This document shows positions 18,226 through 26,884 of a DNA stretch of 64,000 bases, piece after piece (the first letter of the stretch is position 1; every line of letters starts with the position of its first letter). The notes under the pieces were generated by a model. It saw nothing but the letters and a program-made list of their open reading frames with translations, made no database searches and was not told where the DNA came from. This DNA comes from Posidoniimonas polymericola (GTDB lineage Bacteria > Planctomycetota > Planctomycetia > Pirellulales > Lacipirellulaceae), in assembly GCF_007859935.1 (NCBI RefSeq), contig NZ_SJPO01000002.1:248001-312000 (forward strand), read 5' to 3'. Both the position numbers and the translations under genes were made by a program.

Positions 18226-18542
18226 CGGGCGGTCAGAAATGGGGCGATGGCGCGTATCGGGGCAGCCTGATTCAACTCTAGCCCCAGCCACGTTCGGCAG
18301 ACCGCCAGGTCGCCCGACCGAAAGGCTCCTCGATAAGCAGCGAATTGGCTTCTGCCTCGGAACGAGGCGAATGAAGCTACCGCGGTCATTATAGCCACAC
18401 CGAGTCCGCCAAGGGGCATAACCGTGCCGAAAGAATCTCCGCAACGACGCCACATCAGGAACGCCGTGCAGGCCTAGGCGTCTTGTAGCCAATCCCAGAT
18501 CGGCCTCCGGAGAACGGCTTCCCCTGACCTTGAGAATAGCAG
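18226..18542. other. Spacer between the LTD/CotH gene and tRNA-Arg
   Basis: About 315 bases. It contains the 5' leader of the minus-strand LTD/CotH gene and the 3' flank of the minus-strand tRNA. I see no supported gene and no clear terminator after the tRNA. Confidence 0.4.
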
Positions 18543-18616
18543 CGCGTCCGGCAGGACTCGAACCTGCAACCCCTGGTTTCGAAGACCAGTGCTCTATCCA
18601 ATTGAGCTACGGACGC
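18543..18616 (-). tRNA. tRNA-Arg (anticodon UCG)
   Basis: 74 bases on the minus strand. The 7-bp acceptor stem is GCGTCCG (18616-18610) paired with CGGACGC (18550-18544), with discriminator G. The anticodon arm CTGGT-CTTCGAA-ACCAG gives anticodon TCG, which reads CGA. The T arm is GCAGG-TTCGAGT-CCTGC and the D arm contains TAGCTCAATTGGATAGAGC. The 3' CCA is not encoded and would be added after transcription. Confidence 0.95.
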
Positions 18617-18712
18617 GTGTGGACGACAAGTATCGGCGATTTTGGGGGGCGTGGGAATCCCTGCGGGACCCGGCCGCGCGCCGGACACGGCGCGGCTCCG
18701 GACACGGCGCGG

Positions 18713-18934
18713 CTACTGAAGCCAGGCCATGAACTGCATCACGAACGTGACCACGGCCATGAACACCAGCACCCAGCCGCCGAAGCGCAGCGCGTGCGTG
18801 AGGATTTCGTCGGGGCGCTCGTGCCGGGTCGCGGAGAAAACCAGGCTGACGCTGACGATCAACGGCGCGGCGTACCACAGTCGGGTCTCGGCGAGCAGCG
18901 GCTGGCTCAGCAGGGAAGCGAGTAGCAGCAACAT
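18713..18934 (-). CDS. Small two-span membrane protein
   Basis: 73 residues: an N-terminal hydrophobic stretch (LLLLASLLSQPLLA), a second helix (APLIVSVSLVFSA), a short polar loop with HERPDEILTHALR, and a C-terminal helix (GGWVLVFMAVVTFVMQFM). It begins 24 bases after the end of the upstream DUF6677-like gene on the same strand, so the two are probably co-transcribed. No function can be assigned. The composition and operon position support a real gene. Confidence 0.6.
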   Translation of the reverse strand: MLLLLASLLSQPLLAETRLWYAAPLIVSVSLVFSATRHERPDEILTHALRFGGWVLVFMAVVTFVMQFMAWLQ

Positions 18935-18958
18935 AACGGCAACCGTTGGCGGGGTGGG

Positions 18959-19621
18959 CTAGGAGTCCGAGTCTTTGGGATTGGAATCGTCGGGATCGGG
19001 ATCCGCTACCTGCGCGCTGGCGAGCGGGCCGTAAGCGGCGTCGTAGATGACGATCAGGTTCAGCAGGCCGGCGATCACCGTGTACATCGTGCCGACCTCA
19101 AACGCGAAGCCGGCGTCGTAGTTCCACTTGGCGAGCTCGTTGGGGTGCTCGACCTCGTGCCCGCTCGAGTCCAGGCTCGTGTGCTTGCCCTCCATGTCGG
19201 GCGGAGCAAACAGGCCTCCCAGCAGGGCCGGCCGGCCTTTGCGTGCGCGGTCGCGTTGCACCAGCGCGGGCAACGCCACGGCCCCAACGCCCGACTGGCA
19301 GACAAACTTCCAGTGGGCGCCCGCAGCCTGGAGGACGCCGCCCATGCGGCCCCCGCCCGGAGCAAAGTCGGCGGTCGAAGCGTGCACCACCTGGGCGACG
19401 GTGTCCCCACGGCCCTGCCCGACGTAGATGCCAAACACTAACAGTGTTCCGATGCAGAGCATGAAGAGCGTGCCCTTGACGTTCCGCCCCTGGTAGAAGT
19501 GCCCCAATCCTGGGACTAGCCAGGCCAGCAACGCGGCCAAGCCGCGGTTCTTGAGGTCGAGGCCGTAGTGCTCGATCGCCGCGTCGGACGACAGGAAGAC
19601 GTTGTGGTTTTTCGACATCAC
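18959..19621 (-). CDS. DUF6677-like membrane protein
   Basis: 220 residues (start could be Met1 or Met2). A TM2-like first hairpin is visible (AALLAWLVPGLGHFYQGRNVKGTLFMLCIGTLLVFGIYVGQG, about 28-70). This is followed by a periplasmic or cytosolic Gly-rich region, and a C-terminal helix (MYTVIAGLLNLIVIYDAAYG, about 178-198). The tail is acidic (DPDPDDSNPKDSDS). The layout resembles the planctomycete family catalogued as DUF6677, whose function is unknown. It is the first gene of a pair with the 73-residue membrane protein. Confidence 0.7.
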   Translation of the reverse strand: MMSKNHNVFLSSDAAIEHYGLDLKNRGLAALLAWLVPGLGHFYQGRNVKGTLFMLCIGTLLVFGIYVGQGRGDTVAQVVHASTADFAPGGGRMGGVLQAAGAHWKFVCQSGVGAVALPALVQRDRARKGRPALLGGLFAPPDMEGKHTSLDSSGHEVEHPNELAKWNYDAGFAFEVGTMYTVIAGLLNLIVIYDAAYGPLASAQVADPDPDDSNPKDSDS

Positions 19622-19731
19622 GACGAGGGCTGGTAGGGCGTAGCGGCCAAACCGTCTATTGTAGGCGTTTTCGCCGGGGATGCTATATCGCCTCGCAGCG
19701 GGGCCCGCCGGGGCCGAAGGGAACCTGAATC

Positions 19732-20793
19732 GTGGCGTTAGTGGACACTTTTATCGCGGGACAGGGGATCGCGGGCACGACGCTCGCGTGGGCGGTGCTC
19801 CTGCGTGGTGGGCGTCCGGTGCTGGTGGACGGCGGCACGCAACCGACCGCCTCGCGGGTCGCGGCGGGTCTGCTGGCGCCGGTCGGCGGGAAGCGATTCG
19901 GGCTGGCGTGGCGGGCGGCAGAGGCGTGGCCCGCCGCCCTCGCCTTCTACCGCCGGGTCGAGCAGCGGTTGGGCATTCCGCTGGTGGAGGTCGAACCAAT
20001 CACGCGTCTGTTTGTCGACGAGCAGCAACGCGGCGAGTTCGAACGCCGCGTCGAGGGCCCGCTGTGCGAGTGGGTGGTCGCCCGGGACGCCGGTGAGTTG
20101 GGCGGGTGCTTCAAGGCGCCGCTGGGGGGCTGCCGGGTGCTTGGCGCCCGGCTTGATGTGGCGGCGTACCTTGATCATTCGCGTGCGTACTTCGCCGCTG
20201 GTGGCATGCTGATCGAGCAGTACCTCGAGGCGAACGTCTTGACCGATGGCGCCCTCGATCAGGTCCTGGCCGGTGTCGCGTCCGACCGAGGTCGGCGGGT
20301 CGTGCTGTGCCGCGGGTTCGCGGAGCGGGACTCCGGCGGGCTGCCGTTCGAGCCGGGCAAGGGGGAATTGCTGACAGTCCGCGCGGCGGGGGCCCTGGTG
20401 CAGTCGATTGGGCAGCAGGTAGTGCAGCGCAGCGTGTGGATGGCGCCGTTGGGCGAGGCGCGGTTCCGCGTTGGCGCGACGTTCGACCGCGACGACGACT
20501 CGGCGACGCCCACTAAGTCCGGTCTGCTTGAGCTGCGCGAGAAGCTCGACGCGATGCTCGGCGTGCCTTACGAGGTGGTCGAACACCAGGCGGGCGTGCG
20601 GCCGATCGTCCGGACGAGGCGGCCGCTGGCGGGGACGCTGCCGGGGCAGGAGCTGGTGGGCGTGCTCAACGGTCTGGGCGCCAACGGCACGCTGTGGGCG
20701 CCGTGGGTGGCCGGCCAGTACGCCGAGCACCTGCTCGATGGAAAGCCGCTCGACGCCGAGATCGAGGCGAACCGCAGGCTAGACCGACGCTGA
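19732..20793 (+). CDS. FAD-dependent oxidoreductase, DAO family
   Basis: 353 residues with a GTG start at 19732, chosen because GAAGGG lies about 10 bases upstream. The N-terminus has a dinucleotide-binding motif (FIAGQGIAGTTLAWAVLLRG). The DAO pattern continues with a substrate domain and a C-terminal GVRPIVRTRRPLAGTLPGQELVGVLNGLGANGTLWAPW, where FAD is usually capped. It resembles glycine oxidase/ThiO and the MnmC C-terminal domain in layout. No thi genes are adjacent, so the substrate is unknown. The convergent neighbour ends 26 bases away. Confidence 0.8.
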   Translation: MALVDTFIAGQGIAGTTLAWAVLLRGGRPVLVDGGTQPTASRVAAGLLAPVGGKRFGLAWRAAEAWPAALAFYRRVEQRLGIPLVEVEPITRLFVDEQQRGEFERRVEGPLCEWVVARDAGELGGCFKAPLGGCRVLGARLDVAAYLDHSRAYFAAGGMLIEQYLEANVLTDGALDQVLAGVASDRGRRVVLCRGFAERDSGGLPFEPGKGELLTVRAAGALVQSIGQQVVQRSVWMAPLGEARFRVGATFDRDDDSATPTKSGLLELREKLDAMLGVPYEVVEHQAGVRPIVRTRRPLAGTLPGQELVGVLNGLGANGTLWAPWVAGQYAEHLLDGKPLDAEIEANRRLDRR

Positions 20794-20819
20794 CCCGCCA
20801 ATGCCGAGGCGAACGCACT

Positions 20820-21878
20820 CTAGCCGCCGCGGCGGGCGTTCTTGGCGTTGCTACGCGGCGGCTTGTTGCGGGCGACGGTGATGGTGGGGGGCGTCTCGAT
20901 GGGGGCGTTGAACGACTCCACCGAAGCAATCTCGAGCATCGCCGAGGCGACTACCTCGGCCGCTTTGACGCTGCGGTCCTTGTCGTGACGCAGGTCGTAG
21001 TCGAACTCGAGGTGCATAAAAGCGCTGCCCTCGCCGCGGGCGTGCTGGCCCTGCACGTTCTTGGTCGCCGCGAGCGAGCGGAACCGGGACCCGGCCGAGT
21101 CGCCGTTGACGCGGCGGTTGCGATTCGAGGTCGGGTCGAGCGTGTTGTAGACGTAGCTTGGGAAGCCGTGCTCGTCGAGCCGCTCGTCGAGTTTCAGGAG
21201 TTCCTTGGTGACGCTGCCGCCGCCGGTCGACAGGATCAGCTGCGCGTCCTTGGGGAAGTCGTGCTTGCGGGCTGCGAAGCCGTGCACCTGCAGCACCGGC
21301 AGCAGGGTCTGCCCGCCCATCCAGGCGGAGTGCACCTGGTGGAACACCGACTCGACGAAGTCAGGCAGGTCGGCCTTCTTGCGGTGCGCGCCGGCGATCA
21401 GCAGGCCGCGGGCTCCGCTCTCGAACACGCGGGCGGCGAGCGGCGCGGTCTCGGAGTCTCCCAGCGGGTGGGGGGCCTCGACCAGGGTGTTGAACTTCGG
21501 AGCGGGGTTGAGCAGGTAGGCTCCCCAGCCCCGCAGCTGCTCGATGCTAGCGAGGTCTTCGCGGAGCACGAAGTAGCGGTTGCGAGATTCAGTGTCGTGG
21601 AAGTCGACCAGCTCGTAGCCGATCTGCGCGGCCGTGACCGCGGCCTGTTGGAGCTCGCCCACCGCCATCAACGAGGCGGCGCGTCGCGCCAGGCGGAGCG
21701 CGTCGCCCGGCTCGACATACGGGCGGCTGTCTTGCGACGGGTGCTGTAGCAGGTAGTCGTGGCTCGTGAGCCGCTCGACTAGTTCTGGCAGGGTGCCGGT
21801 CTCTTCGACCACGCCTTGCGCGTTGGCGAAAACGGCACTCGCAGCGCATACGACCAGGGCGCACAACTTCATCCGCAT
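20820..21878 (-). CDS. Secreted protein of unknown function, possible hydrolase
   Basis: 352 residues from the ATG at 21878, preceded by GAGGGG at suitable spacing; an upstream start at 21941 would add 21 unneeded residues. A signal peptide is present (MKLCALVVCAASAVFANA). The centre has clustered acidic and His residues: VEAPHPLGDSETAPLAARVF, GLLIAGAHRKK, ESVFHQVHS, PVLQVHGFA, and a late HLEFDYDLRHD. That pattern recalls N-formylglutamate-amidohydrolase-type zinc enzymes, but I cannot align it with confidence. Residues such as EAPH, HR and VHG would be the first to test as ligands. Confidence 0.6.
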   Translation of the reverse strand: MRMKLCALVVCAASAVFANAQGVVEETGTLPELVERLTSHDYLLQHPSQDSRPYVEPGDALRLARRAASLMAVGELQQAAVTAAQIGYELVDFHDTESRNRYFVLREDLASIEQLRGWGAYLLNPAPKFNTLVEAPHPLGDSETAPLAARVFESGARGLLIAGAHRKKADLPDFVESVFHQVHSAWMGGQTLLPVLQVHGFAARKHDFPKDAQLILSTGGGSVTKELLKLDERLDEHGFPSYVYNTLDPTSNRNRRVNGDSAGSRFRSLAATKNVQGQHARGEGSAFMHLEFDYDLRHDKDRSVKAAEVVASAMLEIASVESFNAPIETPPTITVARNKPPRSNAKNARRGG

Positions 21879-22301
21879 AGCATTCCCCTCGGGGTTTCGA
21901 CTCCGCGGCAGTTGGTAGAAGACTGCGGAGTCAGAAATCAAGCCGTGGAATTGTGACGCGAAGACTCTTGCGGGGCCACATCATTTTGCGGCGAACAAAA
22001 CGTGCTTTTGCGACGCAACTGCTGTGACGCTAGCGTGTTGCGATCGCTCCCCTAAAACTCTGCCAAATAGATCGCCTAGGAATCTATTCGGACCAGCCGG
22101 CACAAAGCCGCGTGGCTGCCGGCTGTAATCCCCCTGTCTTACCTAGACAATTGTAGCTGACTCTCACGTCCGAGAGGCGCCTTAACCCGCATGTGGTGTT
22201 AAGATTTTCCGCTTAAGACGATTGTGCCGGCAATCCGATGCAATGAAACGAGAGTGCGCTTTTGTGCGTACTGAGCAATCATGCTCTTCGGGAGTCGTTC
22301 C
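21879..22301. promoter_or_regulatory. Intergenic control region with two strong stem-loops
   Basis: A divergent intergenic region of about 420 bases. On the plus strand a first stem AATAGAT / ATCTATT (22066-22088) is followed by a second hairpin with arms CAGCCGGCA (22094-22102) and TGCCGGCTG (22117-22125). Inside the second hairpin an inner GCC-GCGT-GGC stem is set off by a CAAA bulge. Further on, CTTAAC (22182-22187) and GTTAAG (22199-22204) form an inverted repeat. The hairpins lie about 175-235 bases before the TIGR03546 gene. They could be a structured leader; no known riboswitch core matches. Confidence 0.35.
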
Positions 22302-22832
22302 ATGCTATCGATGCTGCTGCGTCCGCTCCGCCAGTCGGTGGGGGTGCTGCTCGCTAATGATTCGCCTCGCCAGGTCGCTGCTGGAGTAGCGATCGGCGTG
22401 ATGCTAGGCCTGGTTCCTAAGGGCAACCTGCTTGCCGTGTCCCTGGGAGTCCTGCTGCTGTCGCTGCGGGTGAACAAACCGGCCGGGCTCGCCGCGGCGA
22501 CCCTCTTCTCCTGGATCGGGTTGGCGGGCGACCCGTTCTTCCACCGACTCGGCGGCCAGTTGCTGAAGATCGACTCGCTCCAGCCGACGCTCGTCTGGCT
22601 GTACGAGCAGCCGCTCGGGCCATGGATTGGATTCAACAACACCGTGGTGCTTGGCTCGTTTATCACTGGCCTCTACGCCGCGTACCCCTGCTACCTGCTG
22701 AGTCACATGATCGCCGAGAAGGTGCAGCCGCCGGTCGCGAAGTGGCTGATGCGGTACAAGGTGGCCCGGGCGCTGATGGGCCTCGACCTAACCTCGCGTC
22801 TAAACGCCGCGGGCATTGGGGGGGGATCATGA
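22302..22832 (+). CDS. TIGR03546-family membrane protein (DUF2062-like)
   Basis: 176 residues. The ATG at 22302 is preferred over one at 22281 because GGGAG (22290-22294) sits 7 bases upstream. At least three hydrophobic segments are visible: VAAGVAIGVMLGLVP, LLAVSLGVLLLSL and VVLGSFITGLYAAYPCYLL. The N-terminal SPRQVAAGVAIGVMLGLVPKGNL is the DUF2062/TIGR03546 signature. The stop overlaps the start of the next gene in an ATGA arrangement. Known genomes pair this family with TIGR03545, as here. Function is unknown. Confidence 0.85.
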   Translation: MLSMLLRPLRQSVGVLLANDSPRQVAAGVAIGVMLGLVPKGNLLAVSLGVLLLSLRVNKPAGLAAATLFSWIGLAGDPFFHRLGGQLLKIDSLQPTLVWLYEQPLGPWIGFNNTVVLGSFITGLYAAYPCYLLSHMIAEKVQPPVAKWLMRYKVARALMGLDLTSRLNAAGIGGGS

Positions 22833-24598
22833 TGCGTATTTTCCGCTGGGGCTACATCGTCCCCCGAGTCGTGCTGCTGCTGCTGCTCGCTCTGTTCTCC
22901 GAGTACGGGGCGGCTTATGCGCTGCGGCTGGCGGCCGTGCAATCCGGCCAGGCCGCGGTTGGCGCGAAGGTCGAGATCGCCGGCGGCAGCGCCTCGCTGC
23001 TGCGCACGAACGCAGAGTTCACCGGCATCGCGGTCGCCGACCCGCGCGACCCGATGACCAACCTGATAGAAGCCGAGCGGCTGACGCTCGACTTCGACTC
23101 GGCCGCCGCGCTCCGCAAGAAGGCGTGGGTCAGCGAGGGCGAGCTGGCCGGCCTGCGGTTCGGCACGCCCCGCGAGACCTCCGGCGCGTTGCCCGAGAGT
23201 GAGCAGGATGAGGACGCCGCGGGCGGGTTCGCGCTGCCGAACCTGATCACCGCCGAGGCGACCGAACAGTGGCTGTCCGGCGTGCAGGACCGCTTCACCG
23301 CCGACATGCAGCTCGAGTCGGTCCGGCTGGCCAAGGAGCTCCGCCAGAAGTGGCCGGTGGAGTACAGCTCGCTCGAGCAGCGGGCCAAGCAGCTCCAAAC
23401 AGAAATCAAGTCGTTCACCGCGAAGGTGAAAGAGGCCCGCTCGAACCCGCTCCGGAACGTGGAGTTCTTGCAAGGCGTGCCCAAGGAGATCACTCGGTTC
23501 AAGGCCGAGTTAGCCGAGATCAAGCAACGGCTCGCAATGCTGCCCGCCCAAGTCAAGGCGGACCGCGAGGCGGTGGCCGTCGCCCGTCAGCACGACGAGG
23601 CGATGATCCGCGAGAAGCTCAACGTCAAGAACATCGACGCGGAATCGGTTAGCACCTACCTGCTCGGCGACCAGATTGCCGGGCCGGTCTCGGAGCTGGT
23701 CGCGTGGCTCCGCTGGGCCCGCAAGCTCGCGCCCACCAGCGGCGACGCCGGCGAGGGGCGATCACGCGGCGTCGACGTGCTGCTGCCCGGCGTCAAGCAG
23801 ACGCCCGACCTGCTGGTGCGTTCGCTCAAGGTCAGCGGGGCGACTCGGCTGGCGGGGCGGCCGCTGGAGTTCAGCGGCGTGCTCTCCGATTTCACCACCC
23901 AGCCGCGTGTGCTCGGTGAGCCGATGCGGCTCTGCCTGACCACCTCCGGCGCCGCGCCGATCGAGGTGCGGGCCAAGCTCAACCGCTGCGGCGACGTCCC
24001 CACCGACGAGTTGGTGATCGACTGCCCGGCGATGGCAATCCCACGGCTCGCGCTCGGCGACGCCGAGAAGCTCGGGCTGACGGTCGACCCGAGCACGGCC
24101 GCGTTGTCGGTTAGTTTGCAGATCACCGGCGAAGAGCTTGCCGGCGACATGCAGCTGGTGCAGCAGAACGTCCGCGTGACGCCGCACCTCAAGGCGTCCT
24201 TCGGCGGCGTGATCCAGGACTCGCAGCTGGAGGAGTCGCTCGCCAAGCAGCTCGCTCAGACGCCGCGGATGGTCACCACGGTCACCCTCTCGGGCAACCT
24301 CGACGATCCTAAGTGGAAGGTGTGGTCGACCGCCGGCCCGGCGGTCGCCGAGGCGATGGACAACGCGGTCCGTGGACTCGCCGCCAGCCAGGCGAGCAAG
24401 CTGATGGACGAAGGCAAGCAGACCGTGGCCGCCGAGCTGCAGCAACTTACCGGCGAGCTGGACCAGCTAAACAATAAGGTTGCCGCGGCGATAGGAGCCC
24501 CGGCGGAGTCGCTCCAGGCGTTGGCCGGCGCCGCCGCGGGGGGGACGCTCAACGGCATCGGCAGCCGGCTGGCCCCAATGGGGTCGTTGTTCAAGTAA
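22829..24598 (+). CDS. TIGR03545-family protein
   Basis: 589 residues from the ATG at 22829, overlapping the upstream stop by four bases. An N-terminal membrane anchor (YIVPRVVLLLLLALFSEYGAAYAL) is followed by an AsmA-like beta region (VGAKVEIAGGSASLLRTNAEFTGIAVADP). A coiled coil spans about 170-260 (SLEQRAKQLQTEIKSFTAKVKEA; EIKQRLAMLPAQVKADREAV). A second beta-rich part has an AsmA-type end (LSGNLDDPKWKVWSTAGPAVAEAM). The AsmA-like architecture suggests an envelope role, perhaps in lipid or membrane homeostasis with the TIGR03546 partner. That role is inference. Confidence 0.85.
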   Translation: MMRIFRWGYIVPRVVLLLLLALFSEYGAAYALRLAAVQSGQAAVGAKVEIAGGSASLLRTNAEFTGIAVADPRDPMTNLIEAERLTLDFDSAAALRKKAWVSEGELAGLRFGTPRETSGALPESEQDEDAAGGFALPNLITAEATEQWLSGVQDRFTADMQLESVRLAKELRQKWPVEYSSLEQRAKQLQTEIKSFTAKVKEARSNPLRNVEFLQGVPKEITRFKAELAEIKQRLAMLPAQVKADREAVAVARQHDEAMIREKLNVKNIDAESVSTYLLGDQIAGPVSELVAWLRWARKLAPTSGDAGEGRSRGVDVLLPGVKQTPDLLVRSLKVSGATRLAGRPLEFSGVLSDFTTQPRVLGEPMRLCLTTSGAAPIEVRAKLNRCGDVPTDELVIDCPAMAIPRLALGDAEKLGLTVDPSTAALSVSLQITGEELAGDMQLVQQNVRVTPHLKASFGGVIQDSQLEESLAKQLAQTPRMVTTVTLSGNLDDPKWKVWSTAGPAVAEAMDNAVRGLAASQASKLMDEGKQTVAAELQQLTGELDQLNNKVAAAIGAPAESLQALAGAAAGGTLNGIGSRLAPMGSLFK

Positions 24599-24637
24599 CG
24601 TCGGGTCCGCTACGCTGGGGGTGACATTGGTCCCAGC

Positions 24638-25615
24638 TTGCGCCCCACTGATCAGTTCCCCTTGACGCCACTTTCTCTCAACCATCGCGCCCTGACGGTC
24701 GCCGACCAGATTGCGGCCGACGCGCTGCGGCTGCGCGTCGATGTCTCGCTGATTGGCGGCGCCCGCGTGATCGACTGCGGCGCGTCCGCCGCCGGCGGAC
24801 TCGAGGCCGGCCGACTGATGGCCGAGGCGTCGATGGCCGGGCTCGGCTCGGTGAGCATCGGCGTCACACGCGTCACGGGAGACGAGGGGCCCGCGGTAGT
24901 CGTCCGGACCGATCACCCGGTGGCCGCGTGCATGGCGGCGCAGTACGCCGGCTGGGAGGTCAAGGCCGGAGGCTACTTCGCGATGGGATCGGGCCCGATG
25001 CGGGCCGCGGCGGGGCGCGAGGAGTTGTTCGCCACCATCGGCCACACCGAGCAGGCCGAGGCGTGCCTCGGCCTGCTCGAGACCGACCAACCGCCGACCG
25101 CCGAGGTCTGTGCCGAGATCGCCCACAAGTGCGGCGTGCCTGTCGACAAGCTAACGCTGCTCTACGCGCCGACCAACAGCACCGCCGGCAGCCTGCAGGT
25201 TGTCGCCCGCAGCATCGAGACCGCCCTGCACAAGCTGCACGAGCTCGGATTCGACCTGTCCCGCGTGGCGAGCGCCTGGGGCGTCGCCCCGCTGCCACCC
25301 GTGGCGGGGGATACGCTGTCGGGCATCGGACGCACCAACGACGCCATCCTCTATGGCGGCCAGGCCGTGCTGCATGTCCGCGGCGACGACGAGTCGCTCG
25401 CCGCGATCGCTCCGCGACTCCCCAGCGGCGCGTCGCCGGACCACGGGCGGCCGTTCGCCGAGGTGTTCGCCGCCTACGATCACGACTTCTACCAGATCGA
25501 CAAGCTGCTGTTCAGCCCGGCGCGGGCGACCCTCGTCAACCTCGACACGGGCCGCAGCCACTCGGCGGGCGACTTCTGCCCCGACGTGCTGCGGCAGTCA
25601 TTCGGATTGGCGTAG
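24638..25615 (+). CDS. mch: Methenyltetrahydromethanopterin cyclohydrolase
   Basis: 325 residues, normal for Mch. It interconverts 5,10-methenyl-H4MPT and 5-formyl-H4MPT in the C1 pathway used for formaldehyde oxidation. Family features run the full length: LNHRALTVADQIAADA, RVIDCGASAAGGLEAGRLMAE, GGYFAMGSGPMRA, YAPTNSTAGSLQVVARS, GRTNDAILYGGQ and FYQIDKLLFSPA. The start is a TTG at 24638; a second TTG lies at codon 9 and no strong ribosome site decides between them. The stop is 3 bases before an ATP-grasp gene, so the two form an operon. Other H4MPT genes (fae, mtdB) lie 31 kb away. Confidence 0.94.
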   Translation: MRPTDQFPLTPLSLNHRALTVADQIAADALRLRVDVSLIGGARVIDCGASAAGGLEAGRLMAEASMAGLGSVSIGVTRVTGDEGPAVVVRTDHPVAACMAAQYAGWEVKAGGYFAMGSGPMRAAAGREELFATIGHTEQAEACLGLLETDQPPTAEVCAEIAHKCGVPVDKLTLLYAPTNSTAGSLQVVARSIETALHKLHELGFDLSRVASAWGVAPLPPVAGDTLSGIGRTNDAILYGGQAVLHVRGDDESLAAIAPRLPSGASPDHGRPFAEVFAAYDHDFYQIDKLLFSPARATLVNLDTGRSHSAGDFCPDVLRQSFGLA

Positions 25616-25618
25616 CCC

Positions 25619-26488
25619 ATGAACGTGGCCGTGCTCGGCTCGCCGGAGAGCTGGTACTTCGCCGACCTGCAGCGGGCGGCCGGGAGTCGGTGGCGGCTGC
25701 AGGCGGCTTCGTTCGCAGAACTCGCCGCGGAGTTACAAGGGCCGCGGATCCGCGTCACCGCCGGCGAGCACGACCTGACCACCTGCGATGGCGTGCTGAT
25801 CCGCACCATGCCGCCGGGATCGCTCGAGCAGGTGGTGTTCCGGATGGACGCGCTCGCCGGCCTGCAAGACGCCGGCGTCCCAGTGCTGAACCCGCCCAAG
25901 GCGATCGAGGCCGCGGTCGACAAGCACCTGGCCCTGGCTCGCCTGCAGGCGGCTGGCCTGCCTACCCCGCGGACGTTTACTTGCCAGACCGCAGAGGCCG
26001 CGGCTCAGGCGTTCGTTCGCCTTGAAAACGACGCAGTGCTCAAGCCCCTGTTCGGCGGCGAGGGCCGCGGGATCACGCGGCTCGAGGACGAGGCGGTCGC
26101 CAGTCGCGTGTTCCGCACTCTCGAGCAGCTCGGATCGGTGATCTACTTACAGGAATACGTGCCGCACCACGGCGCCGATCTGAGGTTGCTGGTTGTCGGA
26201 GACGAGGTGTTCGGCATGCGACGTGTGAACCCCGACGACTGGCGGACCAACATCAGCCGAGGCGCCGTCGCCAAACCACTCGAAGTGACGCCCGATTTAG
26301 CCGACCTGGCACGACGCTCTGCGGCTGCCGTGGACGCCGTAGTGGCTGGAGTCGACGTGCTCCCAGCACTCGATGGACGGATGCTTGTGCTTGAGGTGAA
26401 CGCCGTGCCGGGCTGGCGGGCCCTGTCACGAACCACTGGGGTTGATATCGCGGAACGGATGCTCCGGCAGTTCCTCGTTGGACGGTAG
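25619..26488 (+). CDS. RimK-like ATP-grasp ligase, probable H4MPT-pathway ligase
   Basis: 289 residues. The ATP-grasp fold is visible: a RimK-type N-terminus (VLGSPESWYFADLQRAA, LIRTMPPGSLEQ), lid and ATP-binding segments (VDKHLALARLQAAGLPTPRT, VLKPLFGGEGRGITR), and a metal-binding end (LVLEVNAVPGWRAL). RimK relatives add glutamate to acceptors; one branch (MptN) acts on tetrahydromethanopterin. Tight linkage to mch supports a role in H4MPT cofactor maturation here, an inference from context. The last 63 bases overlap a minus-strand membrane-protein gene. Confidence 0.88.
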   Translation: MNVAVLGSPESWYFADLQRAAGSRWRLQAASFAELAAELQGPRIRVTAGEHDLTTCDGVLIRTMPPGSLEQVVFRMDALAGLQDAGVPVLNPPKAIEAAVDKHLALARLQAAGLPTPRTFTCQTAEAAAQAFVRLENDAVLKPLFGGEGRGITRLEDEAVASRVFRTLEQLGSVIYLQEYVPHHGADLRLLVVGDEVFGMRRVNPDDWRTNISRGAVAKPLEVTPDLADLARRSAAAVDAVVAGVDVLPALDGRMLVLEVNAVPGWRALSRTTGVDIAERMLRQFLVGR

Positions 26489-26851
26489 GGTTCGGCCCGT
26501 CCGCTCGCGCCGACGGTCCCCCCACGCCTCGGAAGCGGACAATTCGAACCCGGCTGCAGCCAGCAATGACAACTGTAAGACCTCTGACCCGCCCATTTGG
26601 GCGGGCAGTAGAAGCTGCAGGCAGATCGGACCAATGACGCTGGCGGCCAGCAAGCATCGTGCTTTGCGTGCGTGGGGGCTTTGCGTTAGCGAAAGCGTCC
26701 ACAAGAGGTACGCTACGGCTCCGCAGATCGCCATCAGCATCAACGGGATCGTGTGGGTAATCCAGTCCGTGAGCCAGATCCCAGTTAGCTGCAGCGCGGC
26801 TATATCGATCCAGGGGATGCTCCGCGGACTGGTCTCAGAAGGCGCAGCCAT
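26426..26851 (-). CDS. Small membrane protein, paralogue of its neighbour
   Basis: 141 residues with about four hydrophobic segments (IDIAALQLTGIWLTDWI, LMLMAICGAVAYLLWTLSL, CLLAASVIGPICLQLLL, LQLSLLAAAGF). It is clearly related to the next upstream protein on this strand: both share a pattern WIDxAxLQ, AYLLWxxxLT or VYLLWxxNLT, KARxLLxxSVIxP. The two are therefore tandem duplicates. The 3' end overlaps the convergent ATP-grasp gene by 63 bases. Family and function unknown. Confidence 0.6.
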   Translation of the reverse strand: MAAPSETSPRSIPWIDIAALQLTGIWLTDWITHTIPLMLMAICGAVAYLLWTLSLTQSPHARKARCLLAASVIGPICLQLLLPAQMGGSEVLQLSLLAAAGFELSASEAWGDRRRERTGRTLPSNEELPEHPFRDINPSGS

Positions 26852-26884
26852 ATCGAAAACCTAGCATACGGCGTGAGGTGCTCG

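Noticed and set aside
18226..18492. Longer N-terminus for the LTD/CotH protein
   Set aside because: The extra 89 residues are Arg-rich, unlike a signal sequence, and precede a perfect planctomycete export tag that should be N-terminal.
22066..22130. Cyclic-di-GMP (GEMM) riboswitch
   Set aside because: An AAAGCC motif and paired stems are present, but the order, the P1 arms and the tetraloop hairpin do not fit the known consensus.
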